Origin: Earliella scabrosa
Lineage: Eukaryota; Basidiomycota; Agaricomycetes; Polyporales; Polyporaceae
Reading direction: 5' to 3'
DNA length: 64,000 bases
Assembly (NCBI GenBank): GCA_022605405.1
Contig: JABYQQ010000039.1
Span: forward strand, 1-64,000
In this document: positions 47,374 through 57,474 of the stretch, piece by piece
How the letters are laid out: the number at the start of each line of letters is the position of its first letter
Position numbering within the stretch: the first letter of the stretch is position 1
Program-made: the position numbers and the translations under genes
The notes under the pieces: generated by a model
The model's database searches: none
Told to the model about the DNA's origin: nothing
Seen by the model: only the letters and a program-made list of their open reading frames with translations

Positions 47374-48174
47374 AACGGCGGGTGTGTTGCAGCTTCTGCT
47401 GACATGCGCATGCACTCCGTTGCAGGGGCTAGCTATAGAGGTCGAAGAGAGAAATCGACCCACATGGGCGCATGGAGCGGTCTGACATGAAGGCACCTGC
47501 GGGAGAGCGGTGGAAGCTGGCTGTGTCGTATCATCTCTCATTGCTCTGAAGGAGGGGAGCAAATGATATACCGGACCCTCTTGACACATCTCTTCCATGT
47601 GGTCACGGCGCCTGACGGTGATGCCCTAATACTTACTTCCGAAGACACCTCCCACTGAACTGCCCATGTCACGCACAACTGTGCGTAACTCTCGACCGTT
47701 CTTCTTCCTGTAATCCTCCCACGTGTATCCTTGACTCCAGCTCCTAGGTTAGAGTTGCCGGAGTATCAAAGTTATGGTCACCTTCCATCCGGGATGTGGT
47801 TCGACTCTGATGCAGATACTAGAGTTACCTTCACACAACCCGGGCCAATGCCAGGTATTTTATTTACGAGGGCAGCGCTCGCTTGGGAGTAGATTCAATC
47901 AGGTGTGGGTTCGACCTGATCTCTTGACGAGGATTCAGCCACTAGTCGTGGTTCTTCCACTGAGCGCATCATGTTATTTCCAGACAACACCCTGTAGCCA
48001 TGGAAGCCCGAAACTTTGTGGGCCGTGTAATCGGTGAGGGTGACAACTCAATCACGAACCCTGGAAGATGAACTTGGGCCTCATGTACTAAAGGCTCGCC
48101 CAACACGTAGTCCCTTATTCATTCTCTCTCTCCCTTTTACTTCCCCGCTTCTGCCTCTGTAGGACTCACTGTCG
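47374..48174. other. Spacer with tRNA-like T-arm sequences
   Basis: No coding gene. GTGGTTCGACTCTGAT near 47800 and GTGGGTTCGACCTGAT near 47905 both resemble tRNA B boxes, but no full cloverleaf can be drawn around them. They may be tRNA-derived repeat remnants. Confidence 0.4.
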
Positions 48175-51100
48175 ATGTCGGCTCAAGATAAGACCGCTGT
48201 AATCATAGCTACATTCAGTAATGTGTATGTCCTTACAATGCAGCTCGCATAACCGTGACCACTGAATGTCCACACTTGAAGCTTCATCGTGAACTGCCTC
48301 GGTCTGTCAGGGTCAAGCAAGTTTCAAACAACCGACCTTCCGTGGACAGAATAGCTGACCATCACTTCGATAGCGCTCCTACTGAGTGAATATGTGGCAA
48401 CCTTCACCGAAGAGGTCAGGCTGTTCTGGAGCAGAAGATGGACGGGTGCGACCGTCTTGTTCTTCCTGAACAGATACATCCCCATCTTGTTCCTCACACT
48501 CAACCTCGCAAGCCTTTCCCGACTGAGCCATTCGGTTCGTGCATTGTCGTGCATTCCAGTTGTGATCGGTGATTGATTGACACCTCTTTGGATAGGGGTA
48601 TGCAATCAGAGTGACTCGGCTGCTCGTTCCGAGGACTTCGCTAACATGTTGTCTTCCTCCCATTGCTAGCTGTCAAACTTTGGTTAAAATCGCACTAGTA
48701 GTCGACGTCCTGCAGTATGTTGCATGGTCTGGTGAGCTCCATTATGTGGCCACTGGTATATGTGATAGAACTGTTGAACTATGGACTATGAACTATAGAC
48801 GCGCATTAGGCGCTATGGGCACTGCTTCTTACGATAGGATCTATAGGCTGTGCTTCTTTCTTTCCATATTAGGTATACGTTGTACGATACACATGGTTAC
48901 TAGGCTTCTCTTTTGTCCAGTCCATTTCAGTGCGTTCTTCTACGCTCCGGACTCTTCTTAGACAGCTCTAGGTCGTCCTTGTGACCATACTTCTTTCTCC
49001 ATTTGTCGTTACCTTTGTTCTGTCTGAGTCATCCTTCGTCTCTCCTTACTCATCCTCGACTCACTCTGACTCAGACACATCACATGCTCTCCTTATTGTC
49101 GCTTACTCATGCAGCTCCTGTACGGTATATAAGGAGGACTCTCTGGGACTCGTCTCCTCAGTCTTTCACTCACTGACTGAGGAGTAAGTACACATCTTAC
49201 CTATGCGTTCTATGCTCTTACTTACAAGTACCTGTGTAGCTTGTCTGTCCGCTCACTTACTAGGTACTTGGCATTATGCTAATACAGTCTTTCACTCACT
49301 GACTGAGGACTTGTCTGTCCGCTCACTTACTAGTCGCTTGCGACATCGCCTCACAGGTTCTCACTCCATCAGGTTATGAGCCCTGCGCTCTGACCGTTGC
49401 TAGTCGTCACATCGCGCGCACCCGACGACTTCTACCCTCGTGCACATCCTCCACTAACTCCTTAGCTCTTGACTGTGCCCGCCGACACTGCTGCCAGGGG
49501 GACATTCCTGCGCTCGTGACGCAGCCCTGAGCGCTCTTTAGTAGTCACATAGCTCGTAGTATCGTTGTACAACCTATTGTGCTCTCGAGGCACACGGGTC
49601 TTTTGGATATCCCTCAGCCAGGCCACGCACTTGCGCCCGCCAGCTGTTGTATCCGGGGTGTCATCACCTTTGGAGCCGGAGGACAACCGTTCGGACCCTC
49701 CTTACGATACCATTTTCATACATACATCGTAGCAGACTCTTTCAGGGCACAGTTGGCAACTTCTACCCTTGGCATCAGCATATCCGACTTGCTGGTGTTT
49801 AAGGTTCACCTGAACAGGTGTTCATCTCTACGTTGCCTTTGCACGAGGCTTTCCAAACCATCGCACTCTTGAACCTGTCGCATCGACACAGTGGCTTCAT
49901 CGGACGACGAACCGTTTGATTGTAGTCACTCATATCATCGGCACGACCGCGTTGACCAAAGGGACGTCTTCTGGGACGAGTCAGATAGAAGGTGGTACTA
50001 CTGCGAACGACAACCGTGTCCTAACCGGGAGTCGGAAGTAGCTCAACCAGACAACTGCACTGTACCTCGTCGTAACGTACCTATCGCTCCTGACCAGGTC
50101 TGCCGACCACGAACACCGGACACATCCTCGTCATCCTCATCCCCTGCTTCGTCTGAGCACGAAGTTGCAAATATCCTCGAAGATCCTGCGGAGCCTCCAG
50201 TCCCAACTCCTCTCCCTTCTATCGTTATCTCTCCGCCTACACCGACTCTCCCTCCTCTACCAGCCCTCGACCTCATCGTCAACCAGCCCGACTCAACCGA
50301 CTTCATCTACTCCTTCACCATGTCGGAAGCCGGAATGGAAAAGAGTCTCCCTCAGCTCCACGGGCAGGAAGGCTACAAAGAATGGGCTCGTCAGATGAAG
50401 GGCTATCTCATGATGATCGATGCATGGGATATCGTCAGCGGCACGGAGAGTCAGCCAGCTGCCACTGATGCGGCTGGTCTCAAGGATTGGAAAAAGAGAG
50501 ATTCCCGGGCAAGTGGTATCCTCATGTACAAAACCACTGCCGAGGTAGCCAAGTGCTATGAAGGGAAGAACACCTCGAAGGAGATCTGGGATGCCCTGAA
50601 TACGACCTACGAGAAGACCGACAACGGGTACAGTTTCTCCCGATTCGAACGGCTTCTCAACTACCCTCGTTTCAACGAGAACAAGTCGATCGTCGACCAG
50701 GTCCAGACCTTCATCGGGCTGATGAATGAGCTGACCACAGGCTCCACCAACACCCTCGCCGAACATATCAAGGTCTACTGGCTCTTCTCCAAGATGCCGG
50801 ATTCCTATCGCCCGTCGATCTCCACTATCCTTCACACCACGGCTGAGACGGACTTGACCCTTGAAAAGGTCAAGCCAAAACTCAAACTCGAGGACTCCCT
50901 CCGTGGTACATCGATCGGTCAGGCGAACAAGATCTCCAAGCCCAAGTCCAAGCCCAAGCCTCCTTGCGAGCATTGCGGTAAGACGAACCACGATTCGTCG
51001 AACTGCTACAAGAAGTTCCCGGAGAAAGCTCCGAAGCGGAACAAGGGCAAGGGCAAGGACAACGGCAACGGCAATGGGAATCAGTCAGGTGGATCTGGGA

Positions 51101-54100
51101 ATAATAATGGACATAACCACGCGCACACTCTAGCAGCCTTTGTACCTGTATCTACGAGCACCATCAACGAGATCTCCTTTTCAGCTTATAAGGCGGACAA
51201 CGCCAAAGACATGGACCTTGAGCGAACCACACTCTGGCTCATGGATTCTGGAGCATCTCAACACGTTACTGGCTGCCTCGAGGACTTCACTGAGTACCGT
51301 CCATATGACACACCTGTTCTGTTTGGCACCGCCCAGGCAGGTAGTGACGGACATGTCCAAGGACTCGGTGAAGGTACGGTCAAAGGATACACTTATGTGG
51401 AAGGCAAACGGGTCTCCTTCACACTTCAGAACGTCTGCTACGTTCCAGCAGCAGGCAATACCCGTCTGTACTCCACTGGTGTCATAGAGCGCGCGAAGGG
51501 GTTCATCTATCAAGGGGGATACTACATGAGGATCTTTGACTCAAGGCCGGAAGGCTTTGTCGAATCTGGCAAGACGGTTAAGGTTGTCGGCAATGAGGTG
51601 GTTACTGCCCACTACGCCGCATCACACAACCTATACTACTTTCTGCTTGAGAATGCCGAACGTGATCTCAATGCTGCGTCCCACACTACACTCGATCACG
51701 ACCTTGCTCATCGTCGCTGGGGTCATCCTGGCAAGGAAGCGGTCAAGCGTCTTCCTGATGCAGTCAACGGTGTAGATGGCATTGACTCTAGTTCATCGGA
51801 CAAACCATGCGAAGGATGCGCGAAAGGCAAAATGCATCGCCGTCCATTCCCTCCGTCTTCGAAACGCGCCTCGGAACCATGCGAACTCGTCCACATGGAT
51901 GTCGCTGGGCCGATGAGCACCTCGATTGGTGGTTACAGCTATTTTTGCACCTTCATCGATGACTACACCGGTCTCGCCTGTGTCTACTGCCTGAAGTGTA
52001 AATCCGATCAGGAGGCCGCTTTCAAGGAGTACAAAGCCTGGGCTGAGACACAGACCGGTCGTAAGATCAAGAAGGTACGATCCGATCGAGGGGGGGAATA
52101 TCTGTCCGATTCGTTCGAGTCATTGCTACGCGAATTCGGGATCGAGCACGATAAGACGTTGCCTGGCTCGCCTCAGCAGAATGGACGTGCTGAACGCTTC
52201 AACCGGACCATTGAGGAGAAGTCACTCTGTATGCTTCACCACGCCGGACTCTCTCATGGTTTCTGGAAACTCGCACTTGAAGCAGCCGTTCACATCTACA
52301 ACCGTCAGCCCATGAAACGACTCAAATGGCAATGCCCCATCACACTCTGGACCGGTAAGAAACCGGACGTCTCATACTTCCGTGTGTTTGGGTGCAAAGC
52401 CTATGTTCACGTGCAGAAGGACAAGCGTCATGGGAAGCTCGACGTGAAGGCAGTCGAGAGGACGTTTGTGGGCTATGAACCGGGTTCAAAGGGGTATCGT
52501 CTATGGAACCCGACTGCCCGCCAAGTCGAAGTATCTTGCGATGTGATCTTCGATGAGGACGTATTTCCTGCACGTGCAGACACCGGCACTCGTCGCGCTA
52601 CCCCCGACGACAGTCCGTTCCCTGCTCAACCGTCAGAGGATTCTTCCAATGACGATGTTGATCTCCCTGTTCCTCGTGATAACGACGAACCTCCTCCTCC
52701 CGCTCCGCCACAAGACCCTGCTCCTGCTCCGCCCGAAGCTGAACCGCAGCCGCCGCAACCACAACAGCCTCCGCCGCCTCCCGCTCAGATTCCTAAGCCG
52801 AATCATCGTCGCGGACGTCATCCTCCTGCCGCAGGAGATGCCCCTCCTCCTCGTCGCTCTGAGCGACAGACCAAGGGTGTCCCTTCAAAGGCATGGACCG
52901 AGGACAACGTGTACGGTGATGAACCTCCCGCTCAGATAGATGCTAGGACCGATGCGGATGGTGAACAGGCTGAGGCACAATCAATACTCGCGTTTATCCA
53001 TTACTCTCGGTACAAGTCTGGTATTCCTGAGCACCATAAGGATGCCATGGCTAGACCGGATCGCGAACATTGGAAAGCGGCTGAGCGAGCAGAGTACGAA
53101 TCACTAATGGCTAATAAGACATGGGTCTTGGTTCCTCGCCCAAAGGACCGATCCGTCGTCACATGCCGTTGGGTCTATGATCGGAAGTCAGATGGTCGCT
53201 ACAAAGCACGTCTCGTAGCTAGGGGATTCACGCAAGTCTATGGGAAGGATTACCACGAAACCTTCTCACCCGTCGCTCGTTTTGAGTCCATCCGTTATCT
53301 CTTTGCGCATGCTGCCCTAGAGGACTGGGACGTCGACGCGATGGATGTAAAGACTGCGTTCCTCAATGGCGACCTTGACGAGGAGGTCTACATGGAACAA
53401 CCGGAAGGGTGGGTCGCGAAAGGCAAAGAGGATCACGTTTGTCTGCTTAAGAAGGCCATCTACGGTCTCAAGCAAGCCTCGCGCCAGTGGAATGTCAAAA
53501 TCCACGACTCGCTCGTCCAACAGGGATTTGTTCGGACGTACTCTGATGCCGGAGTCTACGTATATCGCCGACAAGGGGGGGATTCAGACCCTGATCATGT
53601 CACTATCATTATCTTGTATGTCGACGACCTACTTCTCATGGGGAAAAGTCGTGTACAGATTGACAAGGTCAAGAAGGCGCTAGGCAAGCAGTACAAGATG
53701 ACGGACTTAGGTCCGGTACAGCGATTCCTTGGTCTACGCATACGTCGAGATCGTCAAGCTAAGACACTCGACATCGACCAGGAAGAGTACATCGAGGCTA
53801 TTCTGGAGAACCATCAGATGGCTAACTGTACGCCTGTGCGCACTCCTCTTCCCTCTGGTGCCGTGCTCGAAGCCGCTCAGACGGAGGCATCGGCAAAACT
53901 TCTCAAGCGTTTCCAGAGCTTGATGGGCAGTCTTCTCTATGCCTGTCTTGGGACGCGACCCGACATCGCGTTTGCCATCAGCCGTCTCGGTAAATACAGC
54001 GCTAACCCCTCGGAAGCACATCTTCACTATCTCCAATACGTGCTTCGCTATCTCCGGGGGACTTCACATTATCGTCTGCGCTATGATGGAGCGTCTAATG

Positions 54101-56405
54101 CCGGTTTGATCGCGTTTTCCGATTCAGACTGGGCAGAGGATCGCGATGATAGGCACTCGCAAACTGGCTTCATCTTCAAGATGGCAGGTGGCGCAATCTC
54201 ATGGGCGTCGCGACGGCAGCCGACGATTTCGCTCTCTTCTACTGAGGCGGAATACAAGGCAGCGTCAGACACCAGCCGTCAGATGATGTGGCTAAGGACG
54301 TTTGGAGATGAGTTAGGGGACGACATGAGTACGTCTACGCCCATGTGTATGGATAACCATGGCGCGATCTTCCTCTCTGAGAACCCAGCCATCGACAGGC
54401 GTACCAAGCACATAGAGGTCCACTACCATTTTGTGCGCGAGTATCTCGCCAGTGGGAGTATGGACATCTATTACATCGCGAGCAAGGAGAATCTGGCAGA
54501 TGCGCTAACGAAGAATGTCACCTTCTCTGTGGTTGACTACTTCGTACAGCACTCTGGTCTCATTTCTTCCTCCGCGTCTTGAACGAGTGGGAGTGTTGAA
54601 CTATGGACTATGAACTATAGACGCGCATTAGGCGCTATGGGCACTGCTTCTTACGATAGGATCTATAGGCTGTGCTTCTTTCTTTCCATATTAGGTATAC
54701 GTTGTACGATACACATGGTTACTAGGCTTCTCTTTTGTCCAGTCCATTTCAGTGCGTTCTTCTACGCTCCGGACTCTTCTTAGACAGCTCTAGGTCGTCC
54801 TTGTGACCATACTTCTTTCTCCATTTGTCGTTACCTTTGTTCTGTCTGAGTCATCCTTCGTCTCTCCTTACTCATCCTCGACTCACTCTGACTCAGACAC
54901 ATCACATGCTCTCCTTATTGTCGCTTACTCATGCAGCTCCTGTACGGTATATAAGGAGGACTCTCTGGGACTCGTCTCCTCAGTCTTTCACTCACTGACT
55001 GAGGAGTAAGTACACATCTTACCTATGCGTTCTATGCTCTTACTTACAAGTACCTGTGTAGCTTGTCTGTCCGCTCACTTACTAGGTACTTGGCATTATG
55101 CTAATACAGTCTTTCACTCACTGACTGAGGACTTGTCTGTCCGCTCACTTACTAGTCGCTTGCGACATCGCCTCACAGGTTCTCACTCCATCAAGAACTC
55201 ACAGTAATTGCATCTGTTGTCAATCAGGATTCTCGGGATTGAGAGCCTACGCGCTCAGCCAGAATCGACTTCTTTCTTGCGTGGTCCTCCTGCTGTCCTT
55301 GGTTCCTCTGGGTGTGAATGCCGTGAGTGGTTGACATGCTGTAGCAGTAGTACTTCCTGCTGAAGTTAGTGTCATGCGAACCTACAGGTGTATATCCGCA
55401 CCGCGAAAGGGAGCATAAGGGAGCGAATAGGATGTATCGAGACCCAGTCAGTGAGCTTCCGCACAGAGACTGGGTACGTCTATCCAGAGCTACTCAATAT
55501 GCACCTGATTGACAGCGAACCGTTAGAAGTGAGTCGGGAACTATGAGATATGTCGAAATCGCTTTGCAGCTGTTGATGATTTATATTTCAGTCGTCATCG
55601 CGTCTCGGTCGTCTCTTATCCTTTCGGACATGCTGCTGATCTACATAACGTGGACCGCACTCTACAAACGTTCAAAGGTTCTGCCGGAGAGGCACTCACT
55701 GAGCTACATTCTTCTGCGCGACGGTCAGTCTGTTGCAAATGTCACACAGGCACACAGATTTCACTAACTCATGACGTTCCAGGAAGCGCTTACTTCATGT
55801 CAGTATATACAGTGAACACAATCATGATTATCCCAACTGTTTGCTTTTCAGGTGTCTCCTCACACTGAACACCCTCCAACTCGTGTTCACCATTGTCTCG
55901 GTGAGTATATACGTTTCGCTTGCGATGAGATTCGCTACTAGTGCTGATAGTCACATATACTAGGTCGCAACCATTCCTGTCGAAGCTACAAGCTATATCA
56001 CGGCCTTCATCGATCCGTGAGTACCCCCAGACGATGTTGCATGCAAACAGAGTCTGAGGAAGAATCTGAATCAGCGTCACGGCACTCCTGATGTCGCGCT
56101 TCATGCTTGACCTCCAAGCGGTCGATCAGAGAAGCCGTGCTCTCCACTCGGCCCGCACACACACGAGCTTTGCGGACGAGACCCCACATCCGAGTGCAGG
56201 TCGAGCGGGGAACGATTCGTTGGTCTTCCACCGCGTCGTCGGCTCGATTGGGTCTTGCTTGGTTGATGAGCAAGGGCGAGCACACGAGTATGCCGATGGT
56301 GAGGAGCGGTCCGGGCGCGACGATGCGGCCATGCAAACGGAAGAGGGCGGTTTCTCCGGCGCAACATCTATACGGGCAGTAAAGTGTGGTGAGATGGAAA
56401 AATGA
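48175..56405 (+). CDS. DUF6533 multi-pass membrane protein, split by a retrotransposon inside an intron
   Basis: Basidiomycete-type integral membrane protein with the DUF6533 N-terminus. Exon 1 is 48175-48222 (MSAQDKTAVIIATFSN). Exon 2 from 48355 reads LLLSEYVATFTEEVRLFW, RRWTGATVLFFLNRYIPIL. A later exon gives SCQTLVKIALVVDVLQYVAW and ends at a GTGAGC donor near 48731. The matching acceptor is after the retrotransposon, near 55228, and continues GFSGLRAYALSQNRLL and VVLLLSLVPLGVNA. Further exons hold SLILSDMLLIYITWTALYK, the helix LTLNTLQLVFTIVS, then LLMSRFMLDLQAVDQ and a polar tail ending GEMEK at 56405. The exon 2 to 3 junction (48540-48670) is not resolved. Without the element the interrupted intron would be about 70 bp. 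Confidence 0.75.
48772..49371 (+). repeat. 5' LTR of the copia element
   Basis: 600 bp, starting TGTTGAAC and ending CTCCATCA (TG...CA). It contains TATATAAG at 49126-49133, the likely promoter. Two internal direct repeats are present: CAGTCTTTCACTCACTGACT at 49159 and 49285, and TTGTCTGTCCGCTCACTTAC at 49241 and 49311. Confidence 0.95.
49372..49384 (+). promoter_or_regulatory. Primer-binding site (half initiator-tRNA-Met type)
   Basis: GGTTATGAGCCCT follows the 5' LTR immediately. This is the sequence expected for priming by an internal fragment of initiator tRNA-Met cut at the anticodon loop, as used by copia-type elements. Confidence 0.75.
50320..54582 (+). CDS. Copia Gag-Pol polyprotein (1420 aa)
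   Basis: Single open frame for capsid, protease, integrase, reverse transcriptase and RNase H. From the ATG at 50320 the domains run: Gag (LHGQEGYKEWARQMKGYLMM), zinc knuckle CEHCGKTNHDSSNC, protease LWLMDSGASQHV, GAG-pre-integrase H..H/C..C with CEGCAKGKMHRRPF, integrase core (VHMDVAGP, FIDDYTG, VRSDRGGEYLS, SPQQNGRAERFNRT), a Pro-rich linker, reverse transcriptase (AMDVKTAFLNGDLDEEVYM, ILYVDDLLLMG), and RNase H (SDSDWAEDRDDRHSQTG, SLSSTEAEYKA, TKHIEVHYHFVRE). All catalytic motifs are intact. The frame stays open upstream to 49891 but has no ATG there, so 50320 is the best start. No Gag-Pol frameshift is visible. Confidence 0.95.
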   Translation: MSEAGMEKSLPQLHGQEGYKEWARQMKGYLMMIDAWDIVSGTESQPAATDAAGLKDWKKRDSRASGILMYKTTAEVAKCYEGKNTSKEIWDALNTTYEKTDNGYSFSRFERLLNYPRFNENKSIVDQVQTFIGLMNELTTGSTNTLAEHIKVYWLFSKMPDSYRPSISTILHTTAETDLTLEKVKPKLKLEDSLRGTSIGQANKISKPKSKPKPPCEHCGKTNHDSSNCYKKFPEKAPKRNKGKGKDNGNGNGNQSGGSGNNNGHNHAHTLAAFVPVSTSTINEISFSAYKADNAKDMDLERTTLWLMDSGASQHVTGCLEDFTEYRPYDTPVLFGTAQAGSDGHVQGLGEGTVKGYTYVEGKRVSFTLQNVCYVPAAGNTRLYSTGVIERAKGFIYQGGYYMRIFDSRPEGFVESGKTVKVVGNEVVTAHYAASHNLYYFLLENAERDLNAASHTTLDHDLAHRRWGHPGKEAVKRLPDAVNGVDGIDSSSSDKPCEGCAKGKMHRRPFPPSSKRASEPCELVHMDVAGPMSTSIGGYSYFCTFIDDYTGLACVYCLKCKSDQEAAFKEYKAWAETQTGRKIKKVRSDRGGEYLSDSFESLLREFGIEHDKTLPGSPQQNGRAERFNRTIEEKSLCMLHHAGLSHGFWKLALEAAVHIYNRQPMKRLKWQCPITLWTGKKPDVSYFRVFGCKAYVHVQKDKRHGKLDVKAVERTFVGYEPGSKGYRLWNPTARQVEVSCDVIFDEDVFPARADTGTRRATPDDSPFPAQPSEDSSNDDVDLPVPRDNDEPPPPAPPQDPAPAPPEAEPQPPQPQQPPPPPAQIPKPNHRRGRHPPAAGDAPPPRRSERQTKGVPSKAWTEDNVYGDEPPAQIDARTDADGEQAEAQSILAFIHYSRYKSGIPEHHKDAMARPDREHWKAAERAEYESLMANKTWVLVPRPKDRSVVTCRWVYDRKSDGRYKARLVARGFTQVYGKDYHETFSPVARFESIRYLFAHAALEDWDVDAMDVKTAFLNGDLDEEVYMEQPEGWVAKGKEDHVCLLKKAIYGLKQASRQWNVKIHDSLVQQGFVRTYSDAGVYVYRRQGGDSDPDHVTIIILYVDDLLLMGKSRVQIDKVKKALGKQYKMTDLGPVQRFLGLRIRRDRQAKTLDIDQEEYIEAILENHQMANCTPVRTPLPSGAVLEAAQTEASAKLLKRFQSLMGSLLYACLGTRPDIAFAISRLGKYSANPSEAHLHYLQYVLRYLRGTSHYRLRYDGASNAGLIAFSDSDWAEDRDDRHSQTGFIFKMAGGAISWASRRQPTISLSSTEAEYKAASDTSRQMMWLRTFGDELGDDMSTSTPMCMDNHGAIFLSENPAIDRRTKHIEVHYHFVREYLASGSMDIYYIASKENLADALTKNVTFSVVDYFVQHSGLISSSAS
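54585..54593 (+). promoter_or_regulatory. Polypurine tract
   Basis: GAGTGGGAG directly abuts the 3' LTR and follows the Gag-Pol stop, as expected for the plus-strand primer. One T interrupts the purine run. Confidence 0.7.
54594..55193 (+). repeat. 3' LTR of the copia element
   Basis: 600 bp copy of the 5' LTR at a constant offset of 5822 bp, identical by eye over its whole length, with the same TG...CA ends. It is followed by the AGAAC target duplication. Confidence 0.95.
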
Positions 56406-56583
56406 TACACAGATGGGAAGACAACAATGTCGTCAGGTCACGATTGTTTGGAACCCAAACCAGGAGGATAAGATTTCCCGGAAGAGACTCGAATCCAGGC
56501 GTGACACAATGTACCGTACTACTTTCAGCTTCGATCAAAAATGCCAGACATGTACGCAGAGTGCTCCGTTGGTTGCCCCCAAC

Positions 56584-57296
56584 TCTACAAACGCTCTAAC
56601 GTCTTGAATAGCCGGAACACATCTGTCTTCATATCCTCCTCGGACCATCCCAGATAGCTGACGTGACCATCCCAGATAGCTGACGTGACCATCCTCCTCT
56701 CGGGGTTGACCCAATCCTCGGAGACGGGGAAAGACGCGCTTCGGAGCCACAGCAAGACGGTCAAGGTCTTTAGGAAGCGCGATATGTGCGCGATATTCGT
56801 CTCTGGCGAGCGTGATCTCTCTCAGCACGGACGACTCTCGTGCTGTCAGGACAACATTCTCCAGCCACATGACATCTTCGAGAGAGATGCCTGCTGCCTC
56901 CACGTCGAGAACGTCAAGCTCCGTGCACGTTCGCGCGAGGTCAACGAGCGCACGCAGCGACGGACGGGCGACGTGCACTCTAGCGAGCGGCCATCTACGC
57001 CGAATGCTCGCATCTGTGGCAAACGCGATTGCGAGCCGGTTCAAGAAGGGCCACGCGAACCTGATCCGACCTATATCATCGTCCGTGAGCGAGATTGTGG
57101 GGAGCCGGACGAGGATGTTCACGTCCTTGAGGCGGTCAAGGGGAAAGAGAGAGCGCGCGAGGTCCGGAAACGCGATTTCCATGCGCTCTCCACCGGCGGG
57201 ATTGATGAAGGCATTCATGGTAACCTGAACGCTGAGGTGAAGTACCTGCAGAGCCTGGTATGTGGGTTGGGAGAAGATTGTGTCGAGGCAGCACAA
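56584..57296 (-). pseudogene. F-box/LRR C-terminal fragment disrupted by a 22-bp tandem duplication
   Basis: The minus strand encodes the C-terminal LRR half of the F-box family (GERMEIAFPDLARSLFPL, LPTISLTDDDIGRIRFAW, ELDVLDVEAAGISLEDVMWL, HVSYLGWS). The F-box exon and first half are missing upstream of about 57310, where a stop precedes the frame. After YLGWS a 22-bp direct duplication (56645-56666 and 56667-56688) shifts the frame. Skipping one unit would give a typical family ending at a stop at 56584. It is nearest to the MSGERF variant at 34954-36738. Treated as a pseudogene on two independent grounds. Confidence 0.8.
56645..56688 (+). repeat. 22-bp tandem duplication
   Basis: Two identical units of CCATCCCAGATAGCTGACGT plus GA, followed by the start of a third. 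It lies inside the F-box fragment and changes its frame, since 22 is not a multiple of 3. Confidence 0.9.
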
Positions 57297-57379
57297 GGCG
57301 TCGTCGATGCTGATACTTAGCTATGGGAGAAAATGATACATACGTAGGAGCGAAAACTACTCTCTCGATGATGATGCGC

Positions 57380-57474
57380 TCTCTGTAGACTGTCGGGGAG
57401 TCGAACCCCGCTTTCGCGCGATCGCCAGCATGAATATTGACAGGCGCGTGTACTAACCGATATACTAACAGAGA
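57380..57474 (-). tRNA. tRNA-Asp (GTC)-like gene with an intron and a disturbed acceptor stem
   Basis: The minus strand begins TCTCTGTTAGTATATCGGTT, a typical Asp tRNA 5' end with A box. The anticodon stem and loop are CGCGC-CTGTCA...C-GCGCG, with anticodon GTC and a 17-nt intron one base 3' of the anticodon. The T arm CGGGG-TTCGACT-CCCCG contains a good B box. Directly after it comes ACAGTCT, which pairs with only four bases of the 5' strand. The perfect complement ACAGAGA follows 7 nt later, at 57380-57386. The gene may be a pseudogene carrying a 7-nt duplication, or may use an altered stem. Confidence 0.65.

Larger units (their letters stand above)
48772..55193 (+). mobile_element. Intact Ty1/copia LTR retrotransposon
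   Basis: Complete element of 6422 bp with two 600 bp LTRs, a primer-binding site, a single Gag-Pol frame, a polypurine tract and a perfect AGAAC target duplication (48767-48771 and 55194-55198). The LTRs look identical by eye, pointing to a recent insertion. It sits in sense orientation inside an intron of a DUF6533 gene. Confidence 0.97.

Noticed and set aside
48772..49371. 5' LTR as an independent small gene (68-codon frame near 48981)
   Set aside because: The same frame occurs at 54803 in the 3' LTR. It is repeat sequence with no coding evidence.
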